A stretch of 64,000 nucleotides of DNA from Pseudogemmobacter humi (GTDB lineage: Bacteria; Pseudomonadota; Alphaproteobacteria; Rhodobacterales; Rhodobacteraceae): contig NZ_UXAW01000058.1 in the NCBI RefSeq assembly GCF_900609055.1, positions 27,678 to 91,677 of the forward strand, written 5' to 3'. The notes under the pieces were generated by a model. That model ran no database searches. It was not told where the DNA came from and saw only the letters and a program-made list of their open reading frames with translations. This document shows positions 43,744 through 51,662 of the stretch, piece after piece (positions within the stretch are counted from its first letter, which is position 1; the number at the start of each line of letters is the position of its first letter). A program made the position numbers and the translations under genes.

Positions 43744-44907
43744 GTGGATTTCGGGCTGAACGAAGAACAACAGATGATCGTCGAGACGACGCGCGCCTTC
43801 GTCGAGAACGAGCTTTACCCGCATGAGGCCGAGGTCGAGCGCTCGGGCGTGCTGCCGCTGGAGCTGATCCGCGAGATCCAGGCCAAGGCCATCGCCGCCG
43901 GGCTTTACGCCGCGAACATGCCGGCCGAAGTGGGCGGCGCCGGGCTCGATACCCTGTCCTGGCTGCTTTACGAAAAGGAGCTCGGCCGGGCGAATTACGC
44001 GCTTCACTGGACCTGCGTCGCGCGACCCTCGAACATCCTGCTGGCCGGGAACGACGAGCAGCGCGAGAAATATCTGATGCCGTGTATTCGCGGCGAGACC
44101 TGGGATTGTCTTGCGATGACCGAGCCGGGGGCCGGGTCGGATCTGCGCGGGATGAAGGCCTCGGCGCGCGAGGATGGCGACGACTGGATCCTGAACGGCA
44201 CCAAACATTTCATCAGCCATGCCGATCTGGCGGGCTTCGCCATCGTCTTCATGGCGACCGGCGAGGAAGACACACCCCGCGGCCCGAAAAAGCGCATCAC
44301 CGCCTTTTTCGTCGACAAGGGCACCCCGGGCTTCACCGTGCGCGAGGGCTACCGCAACGTCTCGCACCGCGGCTACACCAATGCGGTGCTGGAATTCGAC
44401 GATTGCCGGGTGAACAAGCGCCAGGTGCTGGGCGAGGCCCACAAGGGCTTTGAGGTGGCGAATTCCTGGCTGGGGGCGACGCGGCTCCAGGTGGCCTCGA
44501 CCTGTCTCGGGCGGGCGGAGCGGGCGCTGTCGCATGCGATCAGCTACTCGGCGGAAAGGAAGCAGTTCGGCCAGCAGATCGGCAAGTTCCAGGGCATCAG
44601 CTTCAAGCTCGCCGATATGGCGATGGAGCTGAAGGCGGCGGAACTGCTGACCCGCGAGGCAGCCTGGAAATACGACCAGGGCACGGTGAGCGAGGCCGAT
44701 ATGTCGATGGCCAAGCTGAAGGCGACCGAGGTGCTGGCGATGATCGCCGACGAGGCGATCCAGATCCACGGCGGCATGGGGCTGATGGACGAGCTGCCGC
44801 TGGAACGGATCTGGCGCGACGCCCGGGTGGAACGGATCTGGGAGGGCACCTCCGAGATCCAGCGGCACATCATCTCGCGCGAACTTCTGCGCGCGGTGGG
44901 GGGCTGA
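43744..44907 (+). CDS. Acyl-CoA dehydrogenase, probable gamma-butyrobetainyl-CoA dehydrogenase
   Basis: A 387-residue FAD enzyme. It has the acyl-CoA dehydrogenase motifs AMTEPGAGSDLRGMKA, ISHADLAGFAIVF and RKQFGQQIGKFQGISFKLAD, and the catalytic base E367 in IWEGTSEIQRHI. The GTG start follows AAGGAG by 8 bp. The context between carnitine dehydrogenase and caiD suggests oxidation of gamma-butyrobetainyl-CoA to crotonobetainyl-CoA. The substrate is inferred from neighbours only; a short- or branched-chain acyl-CoA dehydrogenase is the alternative. Its stop is directly followed by the ATG of the next gene. Confidence 0.85.
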   Translation: MDFGLNEEQQMIVETTRAFVENELYPHEAEVERSGVLPLELIREIQAKAIAAGLYAANMPAEVGGAGLDTLSWLLYEKELGRANYALHWTCVARPSNILLAGNDEQREKYLMPCIRGETWDCLAMTEPGAGSDLRGMKASAREDGDDWILNGTKHFISHADLAGFAIVFMATGEEDTPRGPKKRITAFFVDKGTPGFTVREGYRNVSHRGYTNAVLEFDDCRVNKRQVLGEAHKGFEVANSWLGATRLQVASTCLGRAERALSHAISYSAERKQFGQQIGKFQGISFKLADMAMELKAAELLTREAAWKYDQGTVSEADMSMAKLKATEVLAMIADEAIQIHGGMGLMDELPLERIWRDARVERIWEGTSEIQRHIISRELLRAVGG

Positions 44908-45219
44908 ATGGAGCCCGTCCGGCCGCAGATCCGCATCACCTATTGCACGCAATGCAACTGGCTGTTGCGCAGCGCCTGGATGGCGCAGGAACTGCTCTCG
45001 ACCTTCGGCCAGGACCTCGGGAGTGTGACGCTGGTTCCCGCGACCGGCGGGTTGTTCCGCATCGAGGTGGATGGCGAGCCGGTCTGGGACCGCAAGGAGC
45101 GCGGTGGCTTCCCGGATGCGAAACAGCTAAAGCAGATCGTGCGGGACCGGGTCTGGCCCGGGCGCGATCTGGGGCATGTGGACCGGGCGCGCGATCTGCC
45201 CGGAGGGCCCGAGGGCTGA
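44908..45219 (+). CDS. SelW/SelT/SelH-family (Rdx) thioredoxin-like protein, Cys form
   Basis: A 103-residue protein. RITYCTQCNWLLRSAWMAQEL (core YCTQCNW, Cys 14 and 17) carries the CxxC of the Rdx family, followed by LVPATGGLFRIEVDGE and WDRKERGGFPDAKQLKQIVRD, both typical. Cysteine replaces the selenocysteine of animal SelW. It is likely a thiol redox protein. It starts immediately at the acyl-CoA dehydrogenase stop, so the two are co-translated. Its role in this pathway is unknown. Confidence 0.88.
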   Translation: MEPVRPQIRITYCTQCNWLLRSAWMAQELLSTFGQDLGSVTLVPATGGLFRIEVDGEPVWDRKERGGFPDAKQLKQIVRDRVWPGRDLGHVDRARDLPGGPEG

Positions 45220-45226
45220 CAAGGCC

Positions 45227-45495
45227 GGGGGGCGTCTGCCCCCCGCGGCGCCGCCAGGCGGCGCCTCCCCCCGAGGATATTTAGAGACAGAAAATGAGCA
45301 GCGTGCAGATCCCGGTTAACTGCGTCTTTACCCCTGAAAGCGATACTGTCTCCACGGTGCAGGCGGGGACGCCTATGACCGTGGCAGGAAATGGCACCTC
45401 GTTCCGGTCTCCGGGGCGAGGTGTTCCTATTTTCTGTCTGAAAATATCCTCGGGGGGAGCGCGCTTCAGCGCGCGTGGGGGGCAGACAGCCCCCC
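45227..45495. repeat. Composite palindromic repeat, copy 1 (269 bp)
   Basis: Symmetric layout: GGGGGG-CGTCT-G-CCCCCC type end hairpin (45227-45244); inner hairpin GGCGCCGCC-A-GGCGGCGCC; tail arm 45275-45294 (GGATATTTAGAGACAGAAAA); 135-bp core; inverted arm 45430-45449; inner hairpin GCGCGC-TTCA-GCGCGC; end hairpin 45477-45495. The arm-to-arm part is 175 bp, as in copy 2 (48903-49077), with 23 differences. A 78-codon ORF starts in arm 1 but has no coding signature. It lies between the Rdx gene and the acyl-CoA synthetase gene. Confidence 0.85.
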
Positions 45496-45526
45496 TCCAC
45501 ATCGGCCAGAGGCGCGGAGGCCGGGT

Positions 45527-47518
45527 ATGAGCCGCCTCGACCGTCTGCTTCGCCCCCGCCATATCGCCGTTCTCGGCGCCGGATGGGCGCTCAACGTCAT
45601 CGAACAGACCCGCAAGATGGGCTTCCAGGGAGAAGTCTGGCCGGTGCATCCGACGAAAACCGAGATCGGTGGGTTGAAGGCTTACGCCTCGCTCGCCGAT
45701 CTGCCCGAGCCGCCGGATGCGGTGTTCATCGGGGTGAACCGTTTCGCCACCGTCGAGGTGGTCGCCGAACTCGCGCGGATCGGGGCGGGCGGCGCGATCT
45801 GTTTCGCCGCCGGCTGGACCGAGGCGGGGGCACCCGAACTCCAGGCGAAGCTGGTTGAGGCGGCGGGCGGGATGCCGATCCTCGGGCCGAATTGCTACGG
45901 GGTGATCAATTACCTCGATGGCGCGCTACTCTGGCCCGATCAGCATGGCGGTGCGCGCGTGGAAAGGGGCGTGGCGCTCCTCAGCCAGTCCTCGAATGTG
46001 GTGATCAATCTCGGGATGCAGAAGCGCGGCCTGCCGGTGGCCTATGTCGCCTGTCTCGGCAATGCCGCCGTGGTCGGGCTGGCGGAGCTGGCGGGCGCGC
46101 TGCTCGACGATCCGCGTGTCACCGCCATCGGCATGTATATCGAGGGGATCGACGACGCCCCCGCCTTCGCCCGGCTCGCCCATGCGGCGCGGGCGGCGGG
46201 CAAGGGCATCGTCGCGATCAAATCCGGCAAGACCGAACTGTCGCGCACCGCCGCCGCCTCACATACCGCTTCGCTCGCGGGCGGCGGTGCGGCGTCCTCG
46301 GCCTTCCTGCGTCAGCTCGGCGTGGCCGAGGTGGACAGCCCGGCGCAACTGATCGAGACGCTGAAGATCCTGCATGTCCATGGCACGGGGCTGGGAACGC
46401 GGCTCTGTTCGCTGTCCTGTTCGGGAGGCGAGGCGGGGCTGGCGGCGGATCTGGCGGCGCCCTTCGGGCTTGACTTCCCGCCGGTGCCGGAGCCCACGCG
46501 GGCGCGGCTGGCGCAGACGCTCGGCCCGATCGTCACCATCGCCAACCCTTTGGATTACAACACCTTCATCTGGGGCGATCTGGAAAAGACCACCGAGGTC
46601 TTCGCCGGGATGCTCGACGCCTACGACGCCGGGCTCTACATCTTCGACATCCCGCGCGACGACCGCTGCGATCCGTCGAGCTATTATCCCGCGCTCGACG
46701 CCATTGTCGCGGCGCAGAAGATCACCGGCAAACCTGCCTTCCCGGTCGCCTCGATGGAGGAGAATTTCGGCGAGGAGCGGGTGATCCGGCTGATGGATCA
46801 GGGGATCTGCACGCTTCTGGGCTTCGAGACCGCCCTCGCGGCGATCCGCGCGGCTCAGGTGTCGGCCGGTGAGCCCGGCTGGGAGCCCCTGCCCGCGCTG
46901 CCCTCGCGTGAGACGCAGTTGCTGAGCGAGGCCGAGGGCAAGGCGCTGCTCTCTGCCGCCGGGGTGGCGGTGCCGCGCGCGGTCTCGGCGCCGACGCTTG
47001 CCGAAGTGGCCGAGGCGGCGAAGGGGCTGAGCGCGCCGCTCGCGCTCAAGGGGCTGGGTTTCGCGCATAAGACCGAGGCCGGTGCGGTGCGGCTCGGGCT
47101 TGCCTCGCTGGAGGGCGAGGCCGAGATGCCGGGCGCCAGCGGCTATCTGGCCGAGGAAATGGTCACCGGGATCGTCGCCGAGGCGCTGCTCGGGCTGCGC
47201 CGCGATCCGGTCTATGGGATCACGCTGACGCTGGGCATGGGTGGCGTCACCGCCGAGGTGCTGGCCGATACGGTGACTTTGGTCTGGCCGGTGGATGAGG
47301 CCGGGGTGCTGGCGGCGCTGCGCCGGCTGCGGCTCTGGCCGCTGCTCGACGGCTACCGCGGGCGGGCGAAGGCCGACACCGGGGCGCTGGCGGCGGTTGC
47401 GGTGCGGCTCGGTGCGCTGATGGCGGCGGACGACGGCATCGAGGAAATCGAAATCAACCCGCTTCTGTTGCGCGAGGACGGCGCGGTGGCGGTGGATGCG
47501 CTGATCAGGAGGATATGA
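45527..47518 (+). CDS. ADP-forming acyl-CoA synthetase (acetate-CoA ligase family)
   Basis: A 663-residue NDP-forming acyl-CoA synthetase with fused alpha and beta parts. The CoA-binding domain (LLRPRHIAVLGAG) and the succinyl-CoA-synthetase-like domains (GPNCYGVINYLDG; phospho-His H246 in SHTASLAGG) are followed by an ATP-grasp domain (from about 470; ALKGLGFAHKTEAGAV, EIEINPLLL). GGAGG lies 6 bp before the ATG. It would activate a carboxylate with ATP and CoA. Next to caiD the likely substrate is gamma-butyrobetaine, crotonobetaine or carnitine. This enzyme class is unusual for that step, where AMP-forming CaiC or the CaiB transferase is normal. Substrate is inferred. Confidence 0.85.
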   Translation: MSRLDRLLRPRHIAVLGAGWALNVIEQTRKMGFQGEVWPVHPTKTEIGGLKAYASLADLPEPPDAVFIGVNRFATVEVVAELARIGAGGAICFAAGWTEAGAPELQAKLVEAAGGMPILGPNCYGVINYLDGALLWPDQHGGARVERGVALLSQSSNVVINLGMQKRGLPVAYVACLGNAAVVGLAELAGALLDDPRVTAIGMYIEGIDDAPAFARLAHAARAAGKGIVAIKSGKTELSRTAAASHTASLAGGGAASSAFLRQLGVAEVDSPAQLIETLKILHVHGTGLGTRLCSLSCSGGEAGLAADLAAPFGLDFPPVPEPTRARLAQTLGPIVTIANPLDYNTFIWGDLEKTTEVFAGMLDAYDAGLYIFDIPRDDRCDPSSYYPALDAIVAAQKITGKPAFPVASMEENFGEERVIRLMDQGICTLLGFETALAAIRAAQVSAGEPGWEPLPALPSRETQLLSEAEGKALLSAAGVAVPRAVSAPTLAEVAEAAKGLSAPLALKGLGFAHKTEAGAVRLGLASLEGEAEMPGASGYLAEEMVTGIVAEALLGLRRDPVYGITLTLGMGGVTAEVLADTVTLVWPVDEAGVLAALRRLRLWPLLDGYRGRAKADTGALAAVAVRLGALMAADDGIEEIEINPLLLREDGAVAVDALIRRI

Positions 47519-48321
47519 TGGCGGAAATGCAGATGCGGACCGATGGGCCGATCAGAACCCGGCGCGAGGGGGCGATCCTGGAGGTCACGCTGGACCGGCC
47601 CAAGGCCAATGCGATCGACCTCGCGACCTCGCGGATCATGGGTCTGGTGTTCCGCGATTTCCGCGACGACGACAGCCTGCGGGTGGCGATCCTGCGATCC
47701 GAGGGCGAGAAATTCTTCTGCCCGGGCTGGGATCTGAAGGCGGCGGCCGATGGCGATGCGGTCGACGGCGATTACGGCTTCGGCGGCTTCGGCGGCTTGC
47801 AGGAACTGCCGAACCTGAACAAGCCGGTGATCGCCGCGGTGCAGGGCATCTGCTGCGGCGGCGGGCTGGAACTGGCGATCTCGGCCGATCTGATCCTGTG
47901 CTCGACCAATGCGACTTTCGCTTTGCCCGAGATCAGGTCCGGCACGGTGGCCGATGCAGCCTCGGTCAAGCTGCCGAAGCGCATCCCCTACCATGCCGCG
48001 ATGGACCTTCTGCTGACCGGGCGCTGGTTCGACGCGGAAGAGGCGTTCCGCTGGGGGCTGATCAAGGAGATCTGCCAGCCCGAAGACCTGCTTGCGAAGG
48101 CCTGGGATCTGGCGCGTCTGCTGGAGAGCGGTCCGCCGCTGGTCTATGCCGCGATCAAGGAAGTGGTGCGCGAGGCCGAAAACATGCGCTTCCAGGACGC
48201 GCTGAACCGGATCACCAAACGGCAGCTGGCGACGGTGGACCGGCTTTATTCGTCCGAGGATCAGCTGGAAGGCGCCCGCGCCTTCGCCGAAAAGCGCGAT
48301 CCGGTCTGGAAAGGGCGCTGA
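47518..48321 (+). CDS. caiD: Crotonobetainyl-CoA hydratase
   Basis: A 267-residue crotonase that hydrates crotonobetainyl-CoA to L-carnitinyl-CoA. It resembles E. coli CaiD strongly: AILEVTLDRPKANAID near the N-terminus, GWDLKAAA at about 71-78, FALPEIRSG, and the C-terminal AFAEKRDPVWKGR, which agrees with CaiD exactly as I recall it. ATG 47518 overlaps the synthetase stop (TGATG) and has AGGAGG at 5 bp; the ATG one codon earlier is too close. Substrate assignment is better supported here than for any other activation-branch gene of the cluster. Confidence 0.9.
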   Translation: MAEMQMRTDGPIRTRREGAILEVTLDRPKANAIDLATSRIMGLVFRDFRDDDSLRVAILRSEGEKFFCPGWDLKAAADGDAVDGDYGFGGFGGLQELPNLNKPVIAAVQGICCGGGLELAISADLILCSTNATFALPEIRSGTVADAASVKLPKRIPYHAAMDLLLTGRWFDAEEAFRWGLIKEICQPEDLLAKAWDLARLLESGPPLVYAAIKEVVREAENMRFQDALNRITKRQLATVDRLYSSEDQLEGARAFAEKRDPVWKGR

Positions 48322-48538
48322 TGGATCGGTCGCGGCTCCGTGCGACGGATGCGGCGACCGATGAACGCGCTCCGGCCAGGATCATGCGCGGCCGGAAGGA
48401 GAGCCGCTGGATGTGGCTTGTTTTCCGCAACTGCGCGGCCTCGCCCGCGGCGCTGAAGTTACACAGTTCGACGACCTTGTTCGCCGCGGTGCGGACGGCG
48501 CATGACTGCACCTCGTCTGTGGGCCCGGGTGCGGCTGT

Positions 48539-48840
48539 GACCGGTCCTGGGAGATCGCAGAGCCGGGGAAGCCGGTGGTTTCCTGCCCGAAGGATCCGCT
48601 TCAGGGCGGTGATCCGGCAAAGCCGGGGAGCTGTGCCTCTCGCCACCTGCCATATGTTTTGGTTCCTGCATCACGCGGCCGGGAACGGCATCGTGGTGAC
48701 GGGCTACGAGGACGATCCCCCGTGCCGGGGCGAAGTCGACCGCTCCGGCGCCGGCGGAGGCGTTGCATCACCGGATCGGCAAGGCTTGCTTCATCGCGCG
48801 CTCGGTCTCTTTCCCGGTGCGCCACAAGCCGCGCTATGTG
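48539..48840 (+). pseudogene. Degraded OsmC-family gene
   Basis: Three different plus-strand frames in succession read as one OsmC-like protein: DRSWEIAEPGKPVVS and DPLQGGDPAKPG (48539-48628), then ATCHMFWFLHHAAGNGIVV and TGYEDDP (about 48633-48722), then ALHHRIGKACFIARSVSFP (48760-48830). OsmC-like peroxiredoxin/hydrolase proteins have exactly this order with an SCHMLWFL core and a C-terminal CFIARSV block. At least two frameshifts and a shortened middle make it nonfunctional. The 48322-48538 stretch before it may hold the ruined N-terminus. It directly follows caiD. Confidence 0.72.
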
Positions 48841-48862
48841 ATCGGTGGCCAGCGCCCTTGCA

Positions 48863-49126
48863 GGGGGGCATCGAGCCCCCCGCAAGGGCGGGCCTCCGGC
48901 GGGGATATTTAGAGACAGAAAATGAGCAGCGGGCAGGTCACGGTTAACCCTGTCTTCACCCCTGCGGGCGATAGTGATTCCACGGAACAGGCGGGGACGC
49001 CGATGGCCGTGGCAGGAAATGGCACCTCGTTCCGACTCCCGGGACGGGGTGTTCCTATTTTCTGTCTGAAAATATCCTCGGGGGGAGGGGGCCGCTTGCG
49101 GCACCCTGGGGGGCAGACGGCCCCCC
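48863..49126. repeat. Composite palindromic repeat, copy 2 (264 bp)
   Basis: Same layout as 45227-45495: end hairpin GGGGGG-CATCGAG-CCCCCC (48863-48881), GCCTCCGGCGG, arm 48903-48922, core, inverted arm 49058-49077, inner hairpin GCCGC-TT-GCGGC, end hairpin 49108-49126. The outer hairpins keep their shape but not their sequence relative to copy 1. The right half encodes the last residues and the stop of nadD on the minus strand. Confidence 0.85.
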
Positions 49127-49726
49127 TTCGCCGTTGCGCCAGCCGCCGCGGGCGCGGATCTCGCTTGAGGATGCGTCGTTCATCGGCACGTTGACGAAGA
49201 CCCAGGCCGGGGGCCGCATCCGCGCGAGGTTCTCGCCGCGGCCGACCGAATGGCCGGCGTAGATCTGCGCCGCGGGCGAGAGCCGGGCGCGAAGACCCGC
49301 GCCGGGGCGCGCGAGCACCCCCACCGGCACGCTTTCCATGATCGCGCGCCAGCGGTCCCATCTGTGGAACCCCGCCAGATTGTCGGCGCCCATCAGCCAG
49401 ACGAAGGTCACGCCCGGGTAAAGCGCCTTCAGCCGCGTGATCGTGTCGGCGGTGTAGCGGGTGCCGAGCCGCGATTCGAGATCTGTCACCGCGACTTTCG
49501 GGTGCCGCATCAGCGCCTTCGCACGGGCCATGCGCGCGGCCAGCGGCGCGGGCTGGCGGGCTTTCAGCGGGTTGCCGGGGCTTATCAGCCACCAGACCCG
49601 GTCGAGCCCCATGCGTTTCAGCGCCTCGCGGGTGATATGGACATGACCCTCATGCGCCGGATCGAACGAGCCGCCCAACAGGCCGATCACCATCCCCGGC
49701 AGCGCCGGCGGGAAACCCTGCCGCAT
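49055..49726 (-). CDS. nadD: Nicotinate-nucleotide adenylyltransferase
   Basis: Makes deamido-NAD from nicotinate mononucleotide and ATP. The 223 residues include the nucleotidyltransferase start [21 protein letters not shown] (HxGH as HEGH), [29 protein letters not shown] and the C-terminal [10 protein letters not shown]. The ATG at 49726 follows GGGAGG by 8 bp. The last 24 codons, ending in PPRIFSDRK, come from the composite repeat (49055-49126). RsfS and other usual neighbours are absent. Works with pncB (12.5 kb) in NAD salvage. Confidence 0.93.
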   Translation of the reverse strand: MRQGFPPALPGMVIGLLGGSFDPAHEGHVHITREALKRMGLDRVWWLISPGNPLKARQPAPLAARMARAKALMRHPKVAVTDLESRLGTRYTADTITRLKALYPGVTFVWLMGADNLAGFHRWDRWRAIMESVPVGVLARPGAGLRARLSPAAQIYAGHSVGRGENLARMRPPAWVFVNVPMNDASSSEIRARGGWRNGEGGPSAPQGAASGPLPPRIFSDRK

Positions 49727-49872
49727 GTTTCGGGCCTCCCCTCCTGTCGCGTTCCCCCGGTTACAGGGCGCCTGCGGCCCGGCTGTCAAGGGCGAAACCG
49801 GCCACAGACATTGCAGACCGCGCCTGCGCCCGTTACATGCGGTGCAAATCCCGCATGCACGGAGCAAGGGCC

Positions 49873-51528
49873 ATGGCCTCGTATCAATATGTCTATCACA
49901 TGGACGGCGTGTCCAAGACCTACCCCGGCGGCAAGAAGGTGTTCGAGAACATCCGCCTGAACTTCCTGCCCGGGGTCAAGATCGGCGTGGTCGGCGTCAA
50001 CGGCGCCGGGAAATCCACCCTGCTGCGCGTCATGGCGGGCTGGGACAAGGATTTCTCGGGCGAGGCCTGGGCCGCGAAAGGCGCCACCGTCGGCTATCTG
50101 CCGCAGGAGCCGCAGCTCGACGAACAGCTCAATGTGCGCGGCAATGTGATGGAGGGGGTGAAGGCCAAACAGGCCAAGCTCGACCGTTACAACGAACTGG
50201 CGATGAACTACTCGGACGAGACCGCCGACGAGATGTCGCGCCTCCAGGACGAAATCGACGCCGAGAACCTGTGGGATCTCGACAGCCAGGTCGATATCGC
50301 GATGGAGGCTCTGCGCTGTCCGCCCGACGAGGCCGATGTCAGCACGCTTTCGGGCGGGGAGCGCCGCCGGGTCGCGCTTTGCAAGCTCTTGCTCGAAGCG
50401 CCCGACATGCTGCTCCTGGACGAGCCGACCAACCACCTCGACGCCGAGACCATCGCCTGGCTGCAAAAGCATCTGATCGACTACAAGGGCACGATCCTGA
50501 CCGTGACCCACGACCGCTATTTCCTCGACGACATCACCACCTGGATCCTGGAGCTGGAGCGCGGCCGCGGTCTGCCGCATGAGGGCAATTATTCCTCCTG
50601 GCTGGAGGCCAAGGCCAAACGGGTGGCGCAAGAGGCGCGCGAGGACAAGGCCAAGCAGAAGGTGCTGGAAAAGGAACTGGAATGGATCCGTGCGGGCGCC
50701 AAGGCCCGCCAGGCCAAGTCCAAGGCCCGGATCAGCGCCTATGAGAAGATGGCCGACGAATCGGTCAAGGAACTGGTCGGCCGTGCGCAGATCATCATCC
50801 CGCACGGGCCGCGCCTCGGCTCGAAGGTCATCGAGTTCGAGAATGTCTCGAAGGCGATGGGGGACAAGCAGCTGATCGAGAACCTCAGCTTCACCCTGCC
50901 GCCGGGCGGGATCGTCGGGGTGATCGGCCCGAACGGCGCCGGGAAATCGACGCTGATGAAGATGATCATCGGCAACGAACAGCCCGACAGCGGCACCATC
51001 ACCCTGGGCGATACGGTGCAGCTTTCCTATGTCGACCAGTCGCGCGATTCGCTCGACCCGAACAAGAATGTCTGGGAGGAAATCTCGGATTCGCTCGACA
51101 TCGTGGTACTGGGCGATGCCGAGGTGAACAGCCGCGCCTATTGCTCGGCCTTCAACTTCAAGGGCTCGGACCAGCAAAAGAAGGTGGGCATCCTGTCGGG
51201 CGGCGAACGCAACCGCGTCCACATGGCCAAGCTGCTGAAATCGGGCGGCAACGTGCTGCTGCTCGACGAGCCGACCAACGATCTGGACGTGGAGACGCTT
51301 CAGGCGCTTGAGGCCGCGATCGAGGAATTCGCGGGCTGCGCGGTGATCATCTCGCACGACCGTTTCTTCCTCGACCGGCTCTGCACCCATATCCTGGCCT
51401 TCGAGGGCGATGCCCATGTCGAATTCTTCGAGGGCAACTTCGAGGATTACGAGCAGGACAAGATCCGCCGCCTCGGCCCGGATGCGGTCGAGCCGAAACG
51501 GGTGAAATACAAGAAGTTCAGCCGCTGA
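49873..51528 (+). CDS. ettA: Energy-dependent translational throttle ATPase EttA (ABC-F)
   Basis: Ribosome-associated ABC-F ATPase that gates the first elongation step according to ATP/ADP ratio. The 551 residues contain two ATPase domains, Walker [13 protein letters not shown] and [12 protein letters not shown], signatures [11 protein letters not shown] and [11 protein letters not shown], and the arm/linker between. The start [19 protein letters not shown] at 49873 matches EttA and has GGAG at 10 bp; a longer frame from 49837 is unlikely. It is divergent from nadD and followed by a strong terminator. Confidence 0.95.
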   Translation: MASYQYVYHMDGVSKTYPGGKKVFENIRLNFLPGVKIGVVGVNGAGKSTLLRVMAGWDKDFSGEAWAAKGATVGYLPQEPQLDEQLNVRGNVMEGVKAKQAKLDRYNELAMNYSDETADEMSRLQDEIDAENLWDLDSQVDIAMEALRCPPDEADVSTLSGGERRRVALCKLLLEAPDMLLLDEPTNHLDAETIAWLQKHLIDYKGTILTVTHDRYFLDDITTWILELERGRGLPHEGNYSSWLEAKAKRVAQEAREDKAKQKVLEKELEWIRAGAKARQAKSKARISAYEKMADESVKELVGRAQIIIPHGPRLGSKVIEFENVSKAMGDKQLIENLSFTLPPGGIVGVIGPNGAGKSTLMKMIIGNEQPDSGTITLGDTVQLSYVDQSRDSLDPNKNVWEEISDSLDIVVLGDAEVNSRAYCSAFNFKGSDQQKKVGILSGGERNRVHMAKLLKSGGNVLLLDEPTNDLDVETLQALEAAIEEFAGCAVIISHDRFFLDRLCTHILAFEGDAHVEFFEGNFEDYEQDKIRRLGPDAVEPKRVKYKKFSR

Positions 51529-51548
51529 AACCGGCCTGATGAGCTTGG

Positions 51549-51578
51549 GCGCGTCCCGGTCTCCGGGGCGCGCTTTTT
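51549..51578 (+). terminator. Rho-independent terminator of ettA
   Basis: Eleven-bp stem GCGCGTCCCGG / CCGGGGCGCGC (one G-T pair), loop TCT, followed by TTTTT, 20 bp after the stop codon. Confidence 0.92.
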
Positions 51579-51662
51579 CATAATCCGGGGGCAAAGAACT
51601 GTTTACTTGCTGAACTCCCGCAGCATCGCTTGAAATGGCGCCGGTTGTTGTGGAGGCAGAGC

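Noticed and set aside
44908..45219. Selenoprotein with in-frame TGA
   Set aside because: The active-site codons are TGC and TGC (CTQC); no UGA or SECIS is needed.
48322..48947. Continuous plus-strand frame after caiD as an intact gene
   Set aside because: OsmC-like pieces lie in three frames, so no single frame encodes the protein.
45227..49126. Classical insertion sequence or transposon
   Set aside because: No transposase frame is found in or between the repeats; any mobility would depend on an enzyme supplied elsewhere.
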